From JAJVID01 sp050247435 (GTDB lineage Bacteria; Acidobacteriota; Blastocatellia; RBC074): a stretch of DNA of 64,000 nt. Numbering within the stretch: position 1 is the first letter of the stretch; each line of letters begins with the position of its first letter. The notes beneath the pieces are model-generated. The model saw only the letters and a list, made by a program, of their open reading frames with translations. It was not told where the DNA came from and did not search any database. Made by a program: the position numbers and the translations under genes. Location: positions 52,650-116,649 of the forward strand of contig JBFWUF010000025.1 of the NCBI GenBank assembly GCA_050247435.1. Direction: 5' to 3'. Below, piece by piece: positions 8,435 to 17,441 of the stretch.

Positions 8435-9784
8435 CTAACGCTCCTCAAGAACCATCCTCATACCGTGTTTCGGTCGAAGCGTGACCAGCGGTTGCATTTC
8501 GACCGGATGGCCCGGCGTGAGCCGCATCCTGAAGCGTTGCGCAATCGTCGCCAAGACCAGCACGCCTTCCATCCAGGCGAAATGCTCGCCGATGCACAAC
8601 CGTGGGCCGCCGCCGAACGGAAAATATGAAAACTTCGGGCGCGACTCTCTCGCCTCAGGCGTCCAGCGTTCGGGATCGAAGCGGAATGGATCGGGAAAGT
8701 ATCTCGCGTCGTGATGCGTCACGTACTGGCTCAGCAGCAGAATCGAGCGGGCCGGGATCGTGTAGCCGTTGATTTGATATTCGCCGAGCGCGCGCCGGCC
8801 GATGAGCCACGCGGGCGGATAGAGCCGCATTGATTCTGCGAAAACCATCTCGGTGTAACGCAGCCGTTGGAAATCTTCCGCAGACGGCAAGCCCCCGTTC
8901 AACACCTCATCAACTTCGGCGTGGAATCTGGCTTCAACTTCGTGGTGTTGCGACAGTAGATACCACGTCCACGTCAGCGCGTTGGCCGTGGTTTCGTGGC
9001 CCGCCAGGAAGATCGTCATCGCCTCGTCGCGCAACTGTTCATCGCTCATCCCCGTGCCGTCGCCTTCGTCGTCGCGCGCCGCGATCAGCATCGAAAGCAG
9101 GTCGCCGCGATCGACCGCGACCGCGCGGCGCTCGTTGATGATTCGATAGATCGTCGCGTCCAATCGTTCGCGCGCCTTCTGGAAACGCTTCGTCGCGGGC
9201 AGAGGCAAGCGTTCGAGCAATTGCGAAAAAGGAAGCGTCATGCGGTTGAACTGCGCGAAGGTCGTTGTCAACGCCTTGCCGATCTCGTCGGCCTCACCTT
9301 CGACATCGGCGTCGAAGAGCGTCTTGCCCGCAATCGCCAGCGTCAACCGCATCATCTCTCGCGCGATATCGCGCGTCTCGCCCGGCTGCCACTCATCCCG
9401 CGTGCGCGCGGCGTATTCGACCATTGTCGCGGCGTAACCGGCTATGCGCTGACGATGAAACGCAGGCTGAGCCAATCGCCGCTGCCGCAGATGAAATTCG
9501 CCCTCGCTGGTCAACAGCCCTTCGCCGAGCAGACGTTTGGCGCGCTGCAATCCTTCGCTCTTCATGAAATTCCGGTTGTGCGTGACCAGCACGTCGCGAA
9601 TGCAATCCGGATTGTTGACCAGGAAAACCGGCTGCGGGCCGAGTTTGAAATAGACCAAATCGCCGTATTGCTCAGCCAGACCGGTCAAGAACTTGATTGG
9701 ATCGCGGCGAATCGAGAAAAGATTGACGCCGGGAATAATTGATTTGGGGCCTGGGGGAAGGGTTGATGCGGCTGCTGTCGCCAT
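8435..9784 (-). CDS. Cytochrome P450
   Basis: Soluble heme-thiolate mono-oxygenase of 449 residues. The I-helix oxygen-binding motif AGHETT is at 261-266, the K-helix ExxR (ESMR) at 317-320 with RLYPPAW after it, the PERW motif near 371, and the heme loop FPFGGGPRLCIG with the axial Cys397. All key residues are present and there is no N-terminal membrane anchor. The sequence style (RLYPPAWLIGR, HHDARYFPDPFRFDPERW) is that of the bacterial fatty-acid or terpenoid hydroxylase group; substrate unknown. No ferredoxin or reductase gene is adjacent, so its redox partner is elsewhere. Confidence 0.95.
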   Translation of the reverse strand: MATAAASTLPPGPKSIIPGVNLFSIRRDPIKFLTGLAEQYGDLVYFKLGPQPVFLVNNPDCIRDVLVTHNRNFMKSEGLQRAKRLLGEGLLTSEGEFHLRQRRLAQPAFHRQRIAGYAATMVEYAARTRDEWQPGETRDIAREMMRLTLAIAGKTLFDADVEGEADEIGKALTTTFAQFNRMTLPFSQLLERLPLPATKRFQKARERLDATIYRIINERRAVAVDRGDLLSMLIAARDDEGDGTGMSDEQLRDEAMTIFLAGHETTANALTWTWYLLSQHHEVEARFHAEVDEVLNGGLPSAEDFQRLRYTEMVFAESMRLYPPAWLIGRRALGEYQINGYTIPARSILLLSQYVTHHDARYFPDPFRFDPERWTPEARESRPKFSYFPFGGGPRLCIGEHFAWMEGVLVLATIAQRFRMRLTPGHPVEMQPLVTLRPKHGMRMVLEER

Positions 9785-9863
9785 ATTGACTTACTACCTC
9801 CATCTCGCTGCTGCATACTGGAGCTAGAGCGAGTCGAAGAACCGCTCGAACTCACTTTCAATA

Positions 9864-10277
9864 TCAACCACCGCTTTTGCTTATTACGGTGTGCGGCGGT
9901 TTGAGAATGGAGTCTGGAGAGGGGAACCCCAAATCTCCGCCTAACCATGATAATCGCCCTCCAGCTCGCGTCGTTTGCGCTTCTAAATCCACCATCAGTG
10001 AACAAATCGCTAGCAGAAGCGCCTGAAAGGCATCAACTCCATAAATCCTCATCCCACAAGTACGCGCGAATCCCGTTATCTGATAAACGCATGCCCAGTC
10101 CTGGCCATCAGGTTCCGGTTTGCCCAATCGGACGATGATTTCGCGCACAACTCCATCATCAGTCTGCAACCGAAGAACCCTCTCCGCGATGAGCTCCTTG
10201 ATTTGTTTCTTATTTGTGTTCGGCATTACGGCGATGCCTCTTGATTTTGAGGTTACTCTACCAGCGGCCTTGGTCAT
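9864..10277 (-). CDS. Small conserved hypothetical protein (DUF6968-like)
   Basis: 137 residues if started at ATG 10277, which directly follows the transketolase TAG stop (TAGATG), or 120 from ATG 10226. Recognisable segments are RLGKPEPDGQDWACVYQI and IYGVDAFQALLLAI followed by LSWLGGDLGFP. I recall these as the hallmark of a small family annotated DUF6968, but I cannot verify the number. No catalytic motif or signal peptide is visible. It is probably co-transcribed with tkt and may be translated by coupling. Confidence 0.7.
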   Translation of the reverse strand: MTKAAGRVTSKSRGIAVMPNTNKKQIKELIAERVLRLQTDDGVVREIIVRLGKPEPDGQDWACVYQITGFARTCGMRIYGVDAFQALLLAICSLMVDLEAQTTRAGGRLSWLGGDLGFPSPDSILKPPHTVISKSGG

Positions 10278-12287
10278 CTACTTTCCAATCATCTTCTTCA
10301 CCCGCGCCACCATATTCGCCGCCGTAAATCCAAGCTTCTCCATCACCACCTGAACCGGCGCGGAAGCGCCGTAACGGTCAAGCCCGATCACGTCGCCTTT
10401 CTCGCCGACATATTTCGCCCAGCCCAAAGTCACGCCCGCTTCAATCGCTATCCGGGCATGGATGTTCGGCGGCAACACTTCGTCGCGGTAATCGGAGGAT
10501 TGTTTTTCAAACAGCTCCCAACTGGGCATGCTCACGACTCGCGCGCCGACGCCTTCAGCCGCGAGTTTGTCCTGGGCTTCAACCGCGACAGAGACTTCCG
10601 ATCCGGTGGCGATCAGGATCACGTCAATCTTGCCGGCCGGCGACTCGCTCATCACGTAAGCCCCGCGCGTCAAACCTTCAGCCGACGCGTATTTGGTTCG
10701 GTCGAAGACTGGCAGCTTTTGCCGAGTCAACGCCAGCGCCGTCGGGCCGTGGTTGTTCTCCAACGCCACGCGCCAGGCGACCGCGGTTTCGTTGGCGTCG
10801 GCGGGGCGAATCATCGTCAGGTTGGGAACCAGGCGCAATCCCATCACTTGTTCGATGGGTTGATGCGTCGGGCCGTCTTCGCCGAGTCCGATGCTGTCGT
10901 GCGTGTAAACATAGATCGTCTGCAAGCCCATCATTGCGGCCAGGCGCACCGGCGGGCGCATGTAATCGTAAAAGACCATGAACGTGCCGCCGAAGGGAAT
11001 CAGCGGGCGCGTCAACGCGATGCCGTTCATCACCGATCCCATCGCGTGTTCGCGCACGCCGAAATGAAAATTGCGTCCGGCGTAATTGCCCGGCTGGAAT
11101 TCGCCCATGCCTTCCAGAAATGTGTTGTTTGACGGGCGCAGGTCGGCTGAGCCTCCGAGCAGCATCGGCAAGACTTTGGCGAATGCGTTTAGAGCCTTGC
11201 CTGAAGCTTCGCGCGTCGCCATCGGTTTGTCCGTCGGAAATGTTGGCATCGCCGATTGCCAGCCTTCGGGCAATTTGCCGCTGGCCCACTGGCACCATTC
11301 CGCGGCCTGTTCTGGGTATGCTTTCGCGTAGGCTTCAAACTTCGCGTTCCATTTGTCTTCCAGCTTCTTCCCGCGATCAGTCGCCTGACGGAAATTATTG
11401 AGAGCGTCATCGGGAACGGTGAACGGCTCTTCGTAAGGCCAGCCGAGGTTCTGCTTCGATAGTTTCACCTCTTCAACGCCGAGCGGTTCGCCGTGGGCTT
11501 TCGCGGTGCCGGCCTTGTGGGGGCTGCCGTAGCCGATGATTGATTTGACGCAGATGATCGAGGGGCGCGGATCGGCTTGCGCGGCCTTAATCGCGTTCTC
11601 AATCGCTTCGAGGTCATTGGCGTCATCCACCGTCTGCACGTGCCAGTGGTAAGCCTCGAAGCGTTTCGCGCGGTCTTCGGTGAAAGCCAGGCTGGTGCTG
11701 CCGTCAATCGAAATGCTGTTGTCATCGTAAAGATAAATCAGGCGGCCGAGCTTCAAATGTCCAGCCAGCGACGCGGCTTCCGAAGCCACGCCTTCCATCA
11801 GGTCACCGTCGGAAACAATCGCGTAGATGTGGTAATCGAAGAGTTCGTGATCTGGACGGTTGAACGTGGCCGCGAGGTATTCGGCGCCAATGGCCATCCC
11901 GACGCCGTTGGCGAAGCCTTGTCCGAGCGGGCCGGTCGTCGTTTCGATTGCCGACGACAATTCCGATTCGGGATGGCCAGGCGTCAGGCTTCCCCACTGG
12001 CGGAAATGTTTCAACTGTTCGAGCGGGTAATCGTCATAACCTGTCAGATAAAGCAGACTGTAAAGCAGCATCGAGCCGTGCCCGGCTGACAACACGAATC
12101 GGTCGCGGTCGGCCCAATGAGGGTTCTTCGGATTATGGCGCAGGAATTTTGTCCAGAGCACGTAAGCCGCCGATGCCATCCCCATCGGCATTCCGGGATG
12201 GCCGGAGTTGGCCTTCTGCACGGCGTCCATTGCAAGAGTGCGGATTGTATTGATTGAAAGTTTATCTAACGCATTTTGATTCGACAT
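10278..12287 (-). CDS. tkt: Transketolase
   Basis: Thiamine-diphosphate enzyme of the non-oxidative pentose phosphate pathway that moves two-carbon units between sugar phosphates. 669 residues, full length. N-terminal SGHPGMPMGMASAAYVLW, the ThDP/metal motif GDGDLMEG (about residue 156) followed by DDNSISIDG, the central SADLRPSNNT and FHFGVREHAMGSVMNG, and DSIGLGEDGPTHQP in the second domain are all standard. The start MSNQNALDKL is preceded by a GAGAGAAA purine run. A 210-bp palindrome-rich gap lies upstream. Confidence 0.97.
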   Translation of the reverse strand: MSNQNALDKLSINTIRTLAMDAVQKANSGHPGMPMGMASAAYVLWTKFLRHNPKNPHWADRDRFVLSAGHGSMLLYSLLYLTGYDDYPLEQLKHFRQWGSLTPGHPESELSSAIETTTGPLGQGFANGVGMAIGAEYLAATFNRPDHELFDYHIYAIVSDGDLMEGVASEAASLAGHLKLGRLIYLYDDNSISIDGSTSLAFTEDRAKRFEAYHWHVQTVDDANDLEAIENAIKAAQADPRPSIICVKSIIGYGSPHKAGTAKAHGEPLGVEEVKLSKQNLGWPYEEPFTVPDDALNNFRQATDRGKKLEDKWNAKFEAYAKAYPEQAAEWCQWASGKLPEGWQSAMPTFPTDKPMATREASGKALNAFAKVLPMLLGGSADLRPSNNTFLEGMGEFQPGNYAGRNFHFGVREHAMGSVMNGIALTRPLIPFGGTFMVFYDYMRPPVRLAAMMGLQTIYVYTHDSIGLGEDGPTHQPIEQVMGLRLVPNLTMIRPADANETAVAWRVALENNHGPTALALTRQKLPVFDRTKYASAEGLTRGAYVMSESPAGKIDVILIATGSEVSVAVEAQDKLAAEGVGARVVSMPSWELFEKQSSDYRDEVLPPNIHARIAIEAGVTLGWAKYVGEKGDVIGLDRYGASAPVQVVMEKLGFTAANMVARVKKMIGK

Positions 12288-12306
12288 CGAGTTTCTCTCT
12301 CCTCAG

Positions 12307-12372
12307 AAAATTGTGGGGCAGGTTTCCAACCTGCCCGCTGTGGGGCAGGTTGGAAACCTGCCCCACAATTTT
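12307..12372. repeat. Perfect long palindrome, GGCAGGTTGGAAACCTGCC type
   Basis: A 66-bp near-perfect inverted repeat upstream of tkt. Each arm (about 30 bp) contains its own smaller palindrome, GGCAGGT TTCC ACCTGCC, so two alternative folds are possible. A dispersed repeat rather than a gene-specific regulator. Confidence 0.85.
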
Positions 12373-12420
12373 CATTCTTTCAGGGCGTCGCAACGCGACA
12401 TGAAGGCTCCTCAGAAATCC

Positions 12421-12481
12421 ACCTTGTAGTAACGACTTTAGTCGTCCGGCGCCGGAACGACTAAAATCGTTACTACAAGGT
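12421..12481. repeat. Inverted repeat, TAGTAACGA(CT)TTTAGTCG type
   Basis: Arms of about 28 bp meeting at GGCGCC. The words TAGTAACGA and AGTCGT recur within each arm. It sits 30 bp downstream of the DUF6941-like gene stop, so it may end that transcript. I recall similar palindromes in many acidobacterial intergenic regions (unverified). Confidence 0.85.
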
Positions 12482-12509
12482 GACGAGCAAGGTGACGAGC
12501 GGACTGACT

Positions 12510-12935
12510 TCACATCACCTGTTCGCTCTCGGTGATTGTTTGTTGTTGCTCAATCAGCATCACCGGCAACGTGATCTCGGCGAACTTCGACGAGTTGATC
12601 AGCGTCTGTACGACGTAGTTGCCCGGTTGATAAAAAGTCGTGTTGACGAAGACCGTGACGTTGTCGGCGTACCCGTCGGGCGGTACGGCGAAGCTGGACG
12701 GTTGAGACATGGCGACGGCCTGCATTCCATCCGGCGTCATTATGCGGACTTCAGTCATGAACTGCCCTTCGCCGCGCCAGTGGTTGAGCACCGCGAATTT
12801 GATCAGAGTGACCGGCAATCGCGGCACGACTATTTGGTGGGTCACGCCCATCAGGCTCAGGCTGTTCGACGCTTCGACGCGCACATCTTCGCAAAAAATT
12901 GTGTAATCGAGTTTGAGGTTTTCGGGCTTTTCCAT
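12510..12935 (-). CDS. Conserved hypothetical protein (DUF6941-like)
   Basis: 141 residues. The N-terminal pattern YTIFCEDVRVEASNSLSLMG, then HQIVVPRLPVTLIKFAVLNHW, matches what I recall of the DUF6941 family, small all-beta cytoplasmic proteins of unknown role. No signal peptide, membrane helix or catalytic motif is visible. The remainder (FAVPPDGYADNVTVFVNTTFY, GNYVVQTLINSSKF) alternates hydrophobic and polar residues, as expected for a beta-sandwich. It stands alone between palindromic repeats on both sides. Confidence 0.7.
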   Translation of the reverse strand: MEKPENLKLDYTIFCEDVRVEASNSLSLMGVTHQIVVPRLPVTLIKFAVLNHWRGEGQFMTEVRIMTPDGMQAVAMSQPSSFAVPPDGYADNVTVFVNTTFYQPGNYVVQTLINSSKFAEITLPVMLIEQQQTITESEQVM

Positions 12936-12976
12936 ATCGGGGCTGATTGTAACTGCGCGGGCGGCAAAGTGAAATC

Positions 12977-13065
12977 AGAACGCGGAACACGCGGAATAAA
13001 CAGAACAAACGGAAGCTTTCTGAAAATTTCCGCGTGTTCGGTTATTTCCGCGAGTTCCGCGTTCT
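12977..13065. repeat. Inverted repeat with GAACGCGGAA words
   Basis: Two arms of about 38 bp (12977-13014 and 13028-13065) made of repeated GAACGCGGAA/CACGCGGAA words around a 13-bp loop. It occupies the gap between the VanX-like gene's stop and the DUF6941-like gene's start. Confidence 0.85.
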
Positions 13066-13079
13066 CTATGCCTCTCGAT

Positions 13080-13772
13080 TTAACGGCTTCTTCTGACAGG
13101 CCGGGTCTTGATCTGATCGAAGCTGATGTCGAGGATGGGATATTTCTTCCAGTCTTTGAAATCGTAATGCCACCATTCGAACTCGTAGACGGTGAAGCCT
13201 TCCGATTCCATCACCTCGCGCAACATCTCGCGCATGCGGCGCTGCTCCTGCGTCCCGCCTGAATAATTCGGATAGGCGCGGTCAGAAAACTCGTCGTAAC
13301 CGCTGGGCATTTCAACTTCTTCGCCGGAGCGCAGATCGTAGAGCGTTAGGTCAACCGCGCATCCGCGGTTGTGGCGCGATCCCTGGCCGGGGTTGGCGAC
13401 GAAATGTTTTTTGTCCTGAGGAGTGGAGTCCCAAAAGAGTTTGGTCACCGCCCACGGGCGGTAGCCGTCGAAAACCAGCAGGCCGTAACCTTTCTGGCGA
13501 AGTTTGCGGCTGGCGCGCACAAGGGCATCGGCGGCGGGGCGTTGCAGGAACGCGCGGGCCTCTTTGTAAACCGGGCGGCCCAGGAAGTTGTTCAACGCGG
13601 CGTAGCGGATGTCGAGTTTGATCGTCGGATCGAGTTTTATAAGCTCGGCCAATTCCGGCTTGCGGAAATTGCCTTTCTCCTTGGGCATCTCCTGCGCGAC
13701 GCCGCCCGGGTTGAAGAGCAGCGCCGAAAATAGCAGGGCTTGATATAGACGCCGGGGACTGACAACTGACAC
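13080..13772 (-). CDS. D-alanyl-D-alanine dipeptidase, VanX/DdpX family, secreted
   Basis: Zinc M15D dipeptidase of 230 residues that cleaves D-Ala-D-Ala released from cell-wall turnover. Zinc ligands are in SRHNRGCAVDLTL (His134, Asp141) and EFEWWHYDF (His202, with the catalytic Glu just before). The conserved FDGYRPW is at about 101-107. A signal-peptide-like N-terminus (YQALLFSALLFNPGGVAQE) suggests periplasmic location, as in DdpX relatives, rather than the cytoplasmic VanX of vancomycin resistance. It starts 4 bp after the ABC ATPase stop, so it is probably in the same operon, though the functional link to anion uptake is unclear. No vanH/vanA genes are nearby, so a resistance role is not supported. 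Confidence 0.9.
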   Translation of the reverse strand: MSVVSPRRLYQALLFSALLFNPGGVAQEMPKEKGNFRKPELAELIKLDPTIKLDIRYAALNNFLGRPVYKEARAFLQRPAADALVRASRKLRQKGYGLLVFDGYRPWAVTKLFWDSTPQDKKHFVANPGQGSRHNRGCAVDLTLYDLRSGEEVEMPSGYDEFSDRAYPNYSGGTQEQRRMREMLREVMESEGFTVYEFEWWHYDFKDWKKYPILDISFDQIKTRPVRRSR

Positions 13773-13776
13773 GATA

Positions 13777-14967
13777 TTACCCTCGCAAAATTTTGTACGA
13801 TCTCAAACCGACTGAAACCGCCGACCCGGGCGTGAGTTTCATTCTTTTCGCCTCCCACTTCGTGCGAACGGCCTTGACCACCAGGTTGCAGAAGTTAGCC
13901 GAACCGTCGCCGCACTGCGAATTCGATAACTGTCCGGTGTAACCGCGCGGCAACAATTTGATCGTCAGTGATTCGGTCGCGCCGGTGAACGAAACGTCAA
14001 CGATTTCGCCGCGCCCCAGGTGGTGCGGAGTTTCAACCAGGCCAGTCGGAGCGCCAATCGTGATGTCTTCGGGACGGAAGATCATCTTGACGCGTTCAGT
14101 AATTATTTGAGGCGCCGCCCTGGGCGCGCGCAAACATTGCTCGCAATCGAGGGCGATGAACCCTTCGCGCCAGCAGCCTTCGACGACGTTGGCCGAACCG
14201 AGGAACGTCGCGACGAATTCGGTTTGCGGGTCGTTATAAACTTCATCGGGCGTGCCGATCTGCTCCAGCCGCCCGCGATTGAGGATGGCGATGTGGTCGC
14301 CCATCTCCATCGCCTCTTCCTGATCGTGAGTGATGAAAAGAGCCGGGATGCGCAACTTCCTCAATAAAACCCGAATCTCGCGGCGCAGCCCGGTGCGCGT
14401 TTGCGGGTCGAGCGCGCTGAACGATTCGTCGAAAAGCAGCAGGTCGGGTTCGTAAGCCAGCGCGCGCGCAATTGCAACGCGCTGCTGCTGGCCGCCGGAA
14501 ATCTGCGACGGGAATCTGTCACGCTGATCCTGAAGACCGATCAATTCCAGCAACCGGTCAACCACCTCCACGCATTTCTTCTTTCTCCATTTTCGGATGC
14601 GCAGGCCGAAGCCGATGTTTTCGGCGACCGTCATTCGCGGAAAGAGGGCGTAGTTCTGGAAGATCACGCCGACGTTGCGTTCACGCGCGCGCAGGTGTTC
14701 GATATGTCTGCCGCGAAGAAATATCTCGCCGCTTTCGGGCGCCTCCAACCCCGCGATCAACCGCAGCGTGGTGCTTTTGCCGCTGCCTGAAGGCCCAAGC
14801 AGGACGAGGCTCTCGCCCTCCGCGATGGAGAAGCTCACATCGTCGAGCACCTGCTCGGAGTCGAACCATTTACTCAAACCTTTGACGACCAGGGACTGCC
14901 GCGCCTGAGGTTCGGGTTCGACCCAGGCTTGAGTTCTGTGGAAGGGAGCCACCATTTCTCTAGCCAT
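13777..14967 (-). CDS. ABC transporter ATPase, CysA/sulfate type
   Basis: 396-residue ATPase of the sulfate/molybdate/spermidine importer class. Walker A GPSGSGKST near residue 58, Q-loop FQNYALFP, signature SGGQQQR, Walker B LLLFDESFSALD (Ser where DEP is usual), then the H-loop THDQEEAMEM. A C-terminal TOBE-like regulatory domain (about 275-396) contains MIFRPEDI. With the adjacent permease and binding protein it forms a sulfate or thiosulfate importer. A palindromic repeat fills the 101 bp to the permease gene. Confidence 0.9.
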   Translation of the reverse strand: MAREMVAPFHRTQAWVEPEPQARQSLVVKGLSKWFDSEQVLDDVSFSIAEGESLVLLGPSGSGKSTTLRLIAGLEAPESGEIFLRGRHIEHLRARERNVGVIFQNYALFPRMTVAENIGFGLRIRKWRKKKCVEVVDRLLELIGLQDQRDRFPSQISGGQQQRVAIARALAYEPDLLLFDESFSALDPQTRTGLRREIRVLLRKLRIPALFITHDQEEAMEMGDHIAILNRGRLEQIGTPDEVYNDPQTEFVATFLGSANVVEGCWREGFIALDCEQCLRAPRAAPQIITERVKMIFRPEDITIGAPTGLVETPHHLGRGEIVDVSFTGATESLTIKLLPRGYTGQLSNSQCGDGSANFCNLVVKAVRTKWEAKRMKLTPGSAVSVGLRSYKILRG

Positions 14968-14981
14968 TTGTACCTCGCTTT

Positions 14982-15066
14982 CGATTGCGGATTGCGGATT
15001 GCGGATTGCGGATTGCGGATTGGCGTCTCTTTAAATCCGCAATCCGCAATCTGCAATCCGCAATCA
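14982..15066. repeat. Inverted repeat with GGATTGC heptamer arms
   Basis: One arm is five tandem copies of the heptamer GATTGCG (14983-15021). The other arm carries the complementary CCGCAAT words (15034-15066). It lies inside the transporter operon between permease and ATPase, so transcription must read through it; it could lower expression of the ATPase relative to the permease or protect mRNA ends. Confidence 0.9.
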
Positions 15067-15068
15067 AA

Positions 15069-15914
15069 TCACTTTTCCAGCCTGTTCCTCGTAAAAAGTA
15101 TCAACGAGAAGATCGCGAATGAGATGACGGCCAGCACGGCCGCAATCGCGTTCGCGCCTTCGACATCGCCTTCATTGAACTTGGTGAAGATGTAAAGCGG
15201 CGCGGTCTGCGTCTTCATCGCCAGATTGCCGCTGACCATGATCGTCGAGCCGAACTCTCCGATTGAGCGCGCGAAGGTCAACAATGCGCCAGTGACAATC
15301 GCTCCGCGCAAGGAAGGCAGCACGACGAACCGGAACGCTTGCCACCGCGACGCGCCCATCGTCTCGGCGGCGTCTTCGTAACTCGTCTCCAGGTTGTCCA
15401 GCGCGGGTTTGATCACGCCGAACGCCAATGGAAACGTGACAAAGATGTTGGCCAGGATAATCGCGGCGGTCGTGAACATAACCTGATAATCGGTGTGTTC
15501 CAGGAACTGTCCCAGTAACCCGAAGCGCCCCCACAGCAGCAGCAGCGCGAAGCCCGCGACGGCGGTCGGGATCGCTGTCGGCAAACTGATGATGATCATC
15601 AGCGCCGAACTTCCTTTGAATTCGTACTTGCTCATCACCCAGGCCGCGATCAATCCGAAAACGACGTTGCACAATGTAGCCACGCTGCTCGTGGTCAAAC
15701 TCAGCTTCAGAGAAGAGACAGCGGCGGGAGAAACCAGCGCATCCCAGAAATGATCCGGGCCTTTGCTGAAGCCGTATATGAAAATCGAGGCGAGCGGCAG
15801 AATCACCAGCGGCATCATCGCAAACAGGATGAAGCTGATGCCGGCGGAACGAGTGATGTCCGCTCGATGCTTCTTGTGATGATTCGGCAATGCCGCTGTT
15901 TTTCCGTAAGCCAT
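15069..15914 (-). CDS. Sulfate-type ABC transporter permease
   Basis: Membrane subunit of about 281 residues with six helices, beginning SFILFAMMPLVILPLASIF. The EAA loop region reads YEDAAETMGASRWQAFRFVV and is followed by FARSIGEFGSTIMVSGN, typical of CysT/CysW/ModB permeases. ATG 15914 is preferred; the longer in-frame start at 15986 would translate part of a palindromic repeat. Only one permease is present, whereas sulfate importers normally have CysT plus CysW, so the channel may be a homodimer or a second permease is elsewhere. Confidence 0.88.
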   Translation of the reverse strand: MAYGKTAALPNHHKKHRADITRSAGISFILFAMMPLVILPLASIFIYGFSKGPDHFWDALVSPAAVSSLKLSLTTSSVATLCNVVFGLIAAWVMSKYEFKGSSALMIIISLPTAIPTAVAGFALLLLWGRFGLLGQFLEHTDYQVMFTTAAIILANIFVTFPLAFGVIKPALDNLETSYEDAAETMGASRWQAFRFVVLPSLRGAIVTGALLTFARSIGEFGSTIMVSGNLAMKTQTAPLYIFTKFNEGDVEGANAIAAVLAVISFAIFSLILFTRNRLEK

Positions 15915-15923
15915 GAACTCCCG

Positions 15924-16022
15924 CCTGGGTACGCATCGCTTCCAGCGTGCTCTCGGCCAGAGAGCCATTGAAAAGAAATCCGTCACCCGCCGAGGGCACG
16001 CTGGAAGCGATGCGTACCCAGG
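15924..16022. repeat. Inverted repeat, GGGTACGCATCGCTTCCAGC type
   Basis: Two 33-bp arms (15924-15956 and 15990-16022), almost perfectly complementary, around a 33-bp loop. It lies between the binding-protein stop and the permease start. The arms leave the reading frame open, which would create an artificial 24-residue N-terminal extension of the permease. Confidence 0.9.
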
Positions 16023-16041
16023 GTTACCGATGACGCCTGCT

Positions 16042-17085
16042 CTACTCTTTAATTTGAATCCTTTTCTTCCACACAGCTTCGATGATTTCGGGATAAGCCC
16101 GCGACCACCCGCCCAGGTCTTTCGCGTAAAAAGGCATTTCGATCTTCGGAAACCGCTCGTTCAATTTCTCATCCGTCACCGAGCGGAAATGCGATTTGAC
16201 CCAGGTTTGCTGCGCCGCCGGGTCCCACAACGACCGCACGAACAATTCCACCATCGCGTATTTCGACGCGCTCATGGCGTGATCAATGATCACCACCGGA
16301 TGCTCGCTGAAGACAGTCGCCCGCGGCAGGACAATTTCGACCGGGATTTCTTTATCGAGCAGTTGCATCGCCTCCAGTTCATAAGTGACCAACGCGTCGC
16401 CTTCGCCGCGTTCAAACTGCGTTCGCGCCTCGCGCGCCGAGCCAGGCGTCGCCTTCACGTTTTTCCAGATACGCCGCAACAGGTCGAAGGCTTTTTGCTC
16501 GTCGCGGACGCCCGCGATCTTTTCGGACTTGATCAGTTCCGACCCGTAAATCGCCAGCACCGACCACTGCCCCGCTCCCGACGACGACGGGTCAGGGTGA
16601 ATCAGCTTGACACCCGGTTTCGCCAGGTCGCCGAAATCGCGGATGCCTTTAGGATTGCCCTGTCGCACGACGATCACCATCGGGGTCTTGTTGACGATTC
16701 CTTCGTAAGGCAGTTTGCGCCACTCGTGCCGCGTCACATCCGGCCTGACCAGACGATCTGCGTTGCGTTCGATGGCCAGAATCGCCAGATCAGCCTCGGC
16801 CCCCGAAACGATCTGGTTGGTCGCAATCTCGGAACCCGCGTAAGAGGTATCGAACGTCAGCCGCTGGCCGGTCTTCTTCTCCCACTCTTCCCGGTACGCC
16901 GGAAGGATCGCGTTATCGAGCGGTTCCTTGAGCACGCTGAAGCCGTAGATGGTGATCGAAGCTTCCTTGTCGGCGTCGGTTTTGCGCCTGCACGCGCTCG
17001 ACTCAAAGATCAGTAATAATGCCAGACAGCTTGCAATAGCGATGCGCGCAAGCTGTGGGAAATGATCGCGGATTTGATACACCAT
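16042..17085 (-). CDS. Sulfate/thiosulfate-binding lipoprotein, CysP/Sbp type
   Basis: Periplasmic solute-binding protein of about 347 residues. A signal peptide with lipobox-like LLIFESSAC suggests lipid anchoring. Family segments are YGFSVLKEPL near the mature N-terminus, SYAGSEIATNQIVSGAEADL, KTPMVIVVRQGNPK and LAKPGVKLIHPDPSSSGAG, which form the sulfate-binding loops in Sbp relatives. ATG 17085 is chosen over a TTG 15 bp upstream; neither has a convincing ribosome site. First gene of the operon binding protein - permease - ATPase - dipeptidase. Confidence 0.88.
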   Translation of the reverse strand: MVYQIRDHFPQLARIAIASCLALLLIFESSACRRKTDADKEASITIYGFSVLKEPLDNAILPAYREEWEKKTGQRLTFDTSYAGSEIATNQIVSGAEADLAILAIERNADRLVRPDVTRHEWRKLPYEGIVNKTPMVIVVRQGNPKGIRDFGDLAKPGVKLIHPDPSSSGAGQWSVLAIYGSELIKSEKIAGVRDEQKAFDLLRRIWKNVKATPGSAREARTQFERGEGDALVTYELEAMQLLDKEIPVEIVLPRATVFSEHPVVIIDHAMSASKYAMVELFVRSLWDPAAQQTWVKSHFRSVTDEKLNERFPKIEMPFYAKDLGGWSRAYPEIIEAVWKKRIQIKE

Positions 17086-17441
17086 TCCCTCAATTTGCAA
17101 AACGGACTGCCGCGCGTGTGAGTGAAGTTAGAGTTCGCCTCCGTTTGCGCGCAACAGTGTGTGGCGCGAACAGTGAGGCAAGGGCAGACGGCTGGAGTAT
17201 TGTTGATGTGTTGATTTGTGAATGGACGATGCACGATGGCGCAGGGAGAAATCTTCGCAATCGCATCTGAATCCCGCTTTTTTCATAGTTCCCAGCCGCA
17301 TTAGATAATCGAATACCGACTCTCAATTGATTAGCAATTGGCCGTTTCATCCTTTAATTCAATTGTTTGAGTTGATTGATTACGAAATAACCGAGGCGGT
17401 TATACACCTCGTTCTGAGGCAAAGTCAATCTGATAACCTCA
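17086..17441. other. Gene-free gap upstream of the sulfate transporter operon
   Basis: 356 bp with no credible gene. It must hold the promoter of the transporter operon and the 3' end of the envelope fusion gene. The half nearest the fusion gene is AT-rich (17280-17440). I see a short ACCGAGGCGGTTATACACCTCG stem at about 17390-17411 but no clear terminator T-run or sulfur riboswitch. Confidence 0.5.

Noticed and set aside
13080..13772. Vancomycin resistance gene
   Set aside because: The VanX-like dipeptidase has a signal peptide and there are no vanH, vanA or vanRS genes next to it, so ordinary wall turnover is more likely.
14982..15066. Possible CRISPR-like direct repeats
   Set aside because: Heptamers are contiguous with no spacers, and the two halves are inverted; no cas genes are nearby. 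The same applies to 19222-19464.
15913..17016. 367-codon plus-strand frame over the permease start and binding-protein gene
   Set aside because: Very Arg-rich shadow of the minus-strand binding protein; it also starts inside a palindromic repeat.
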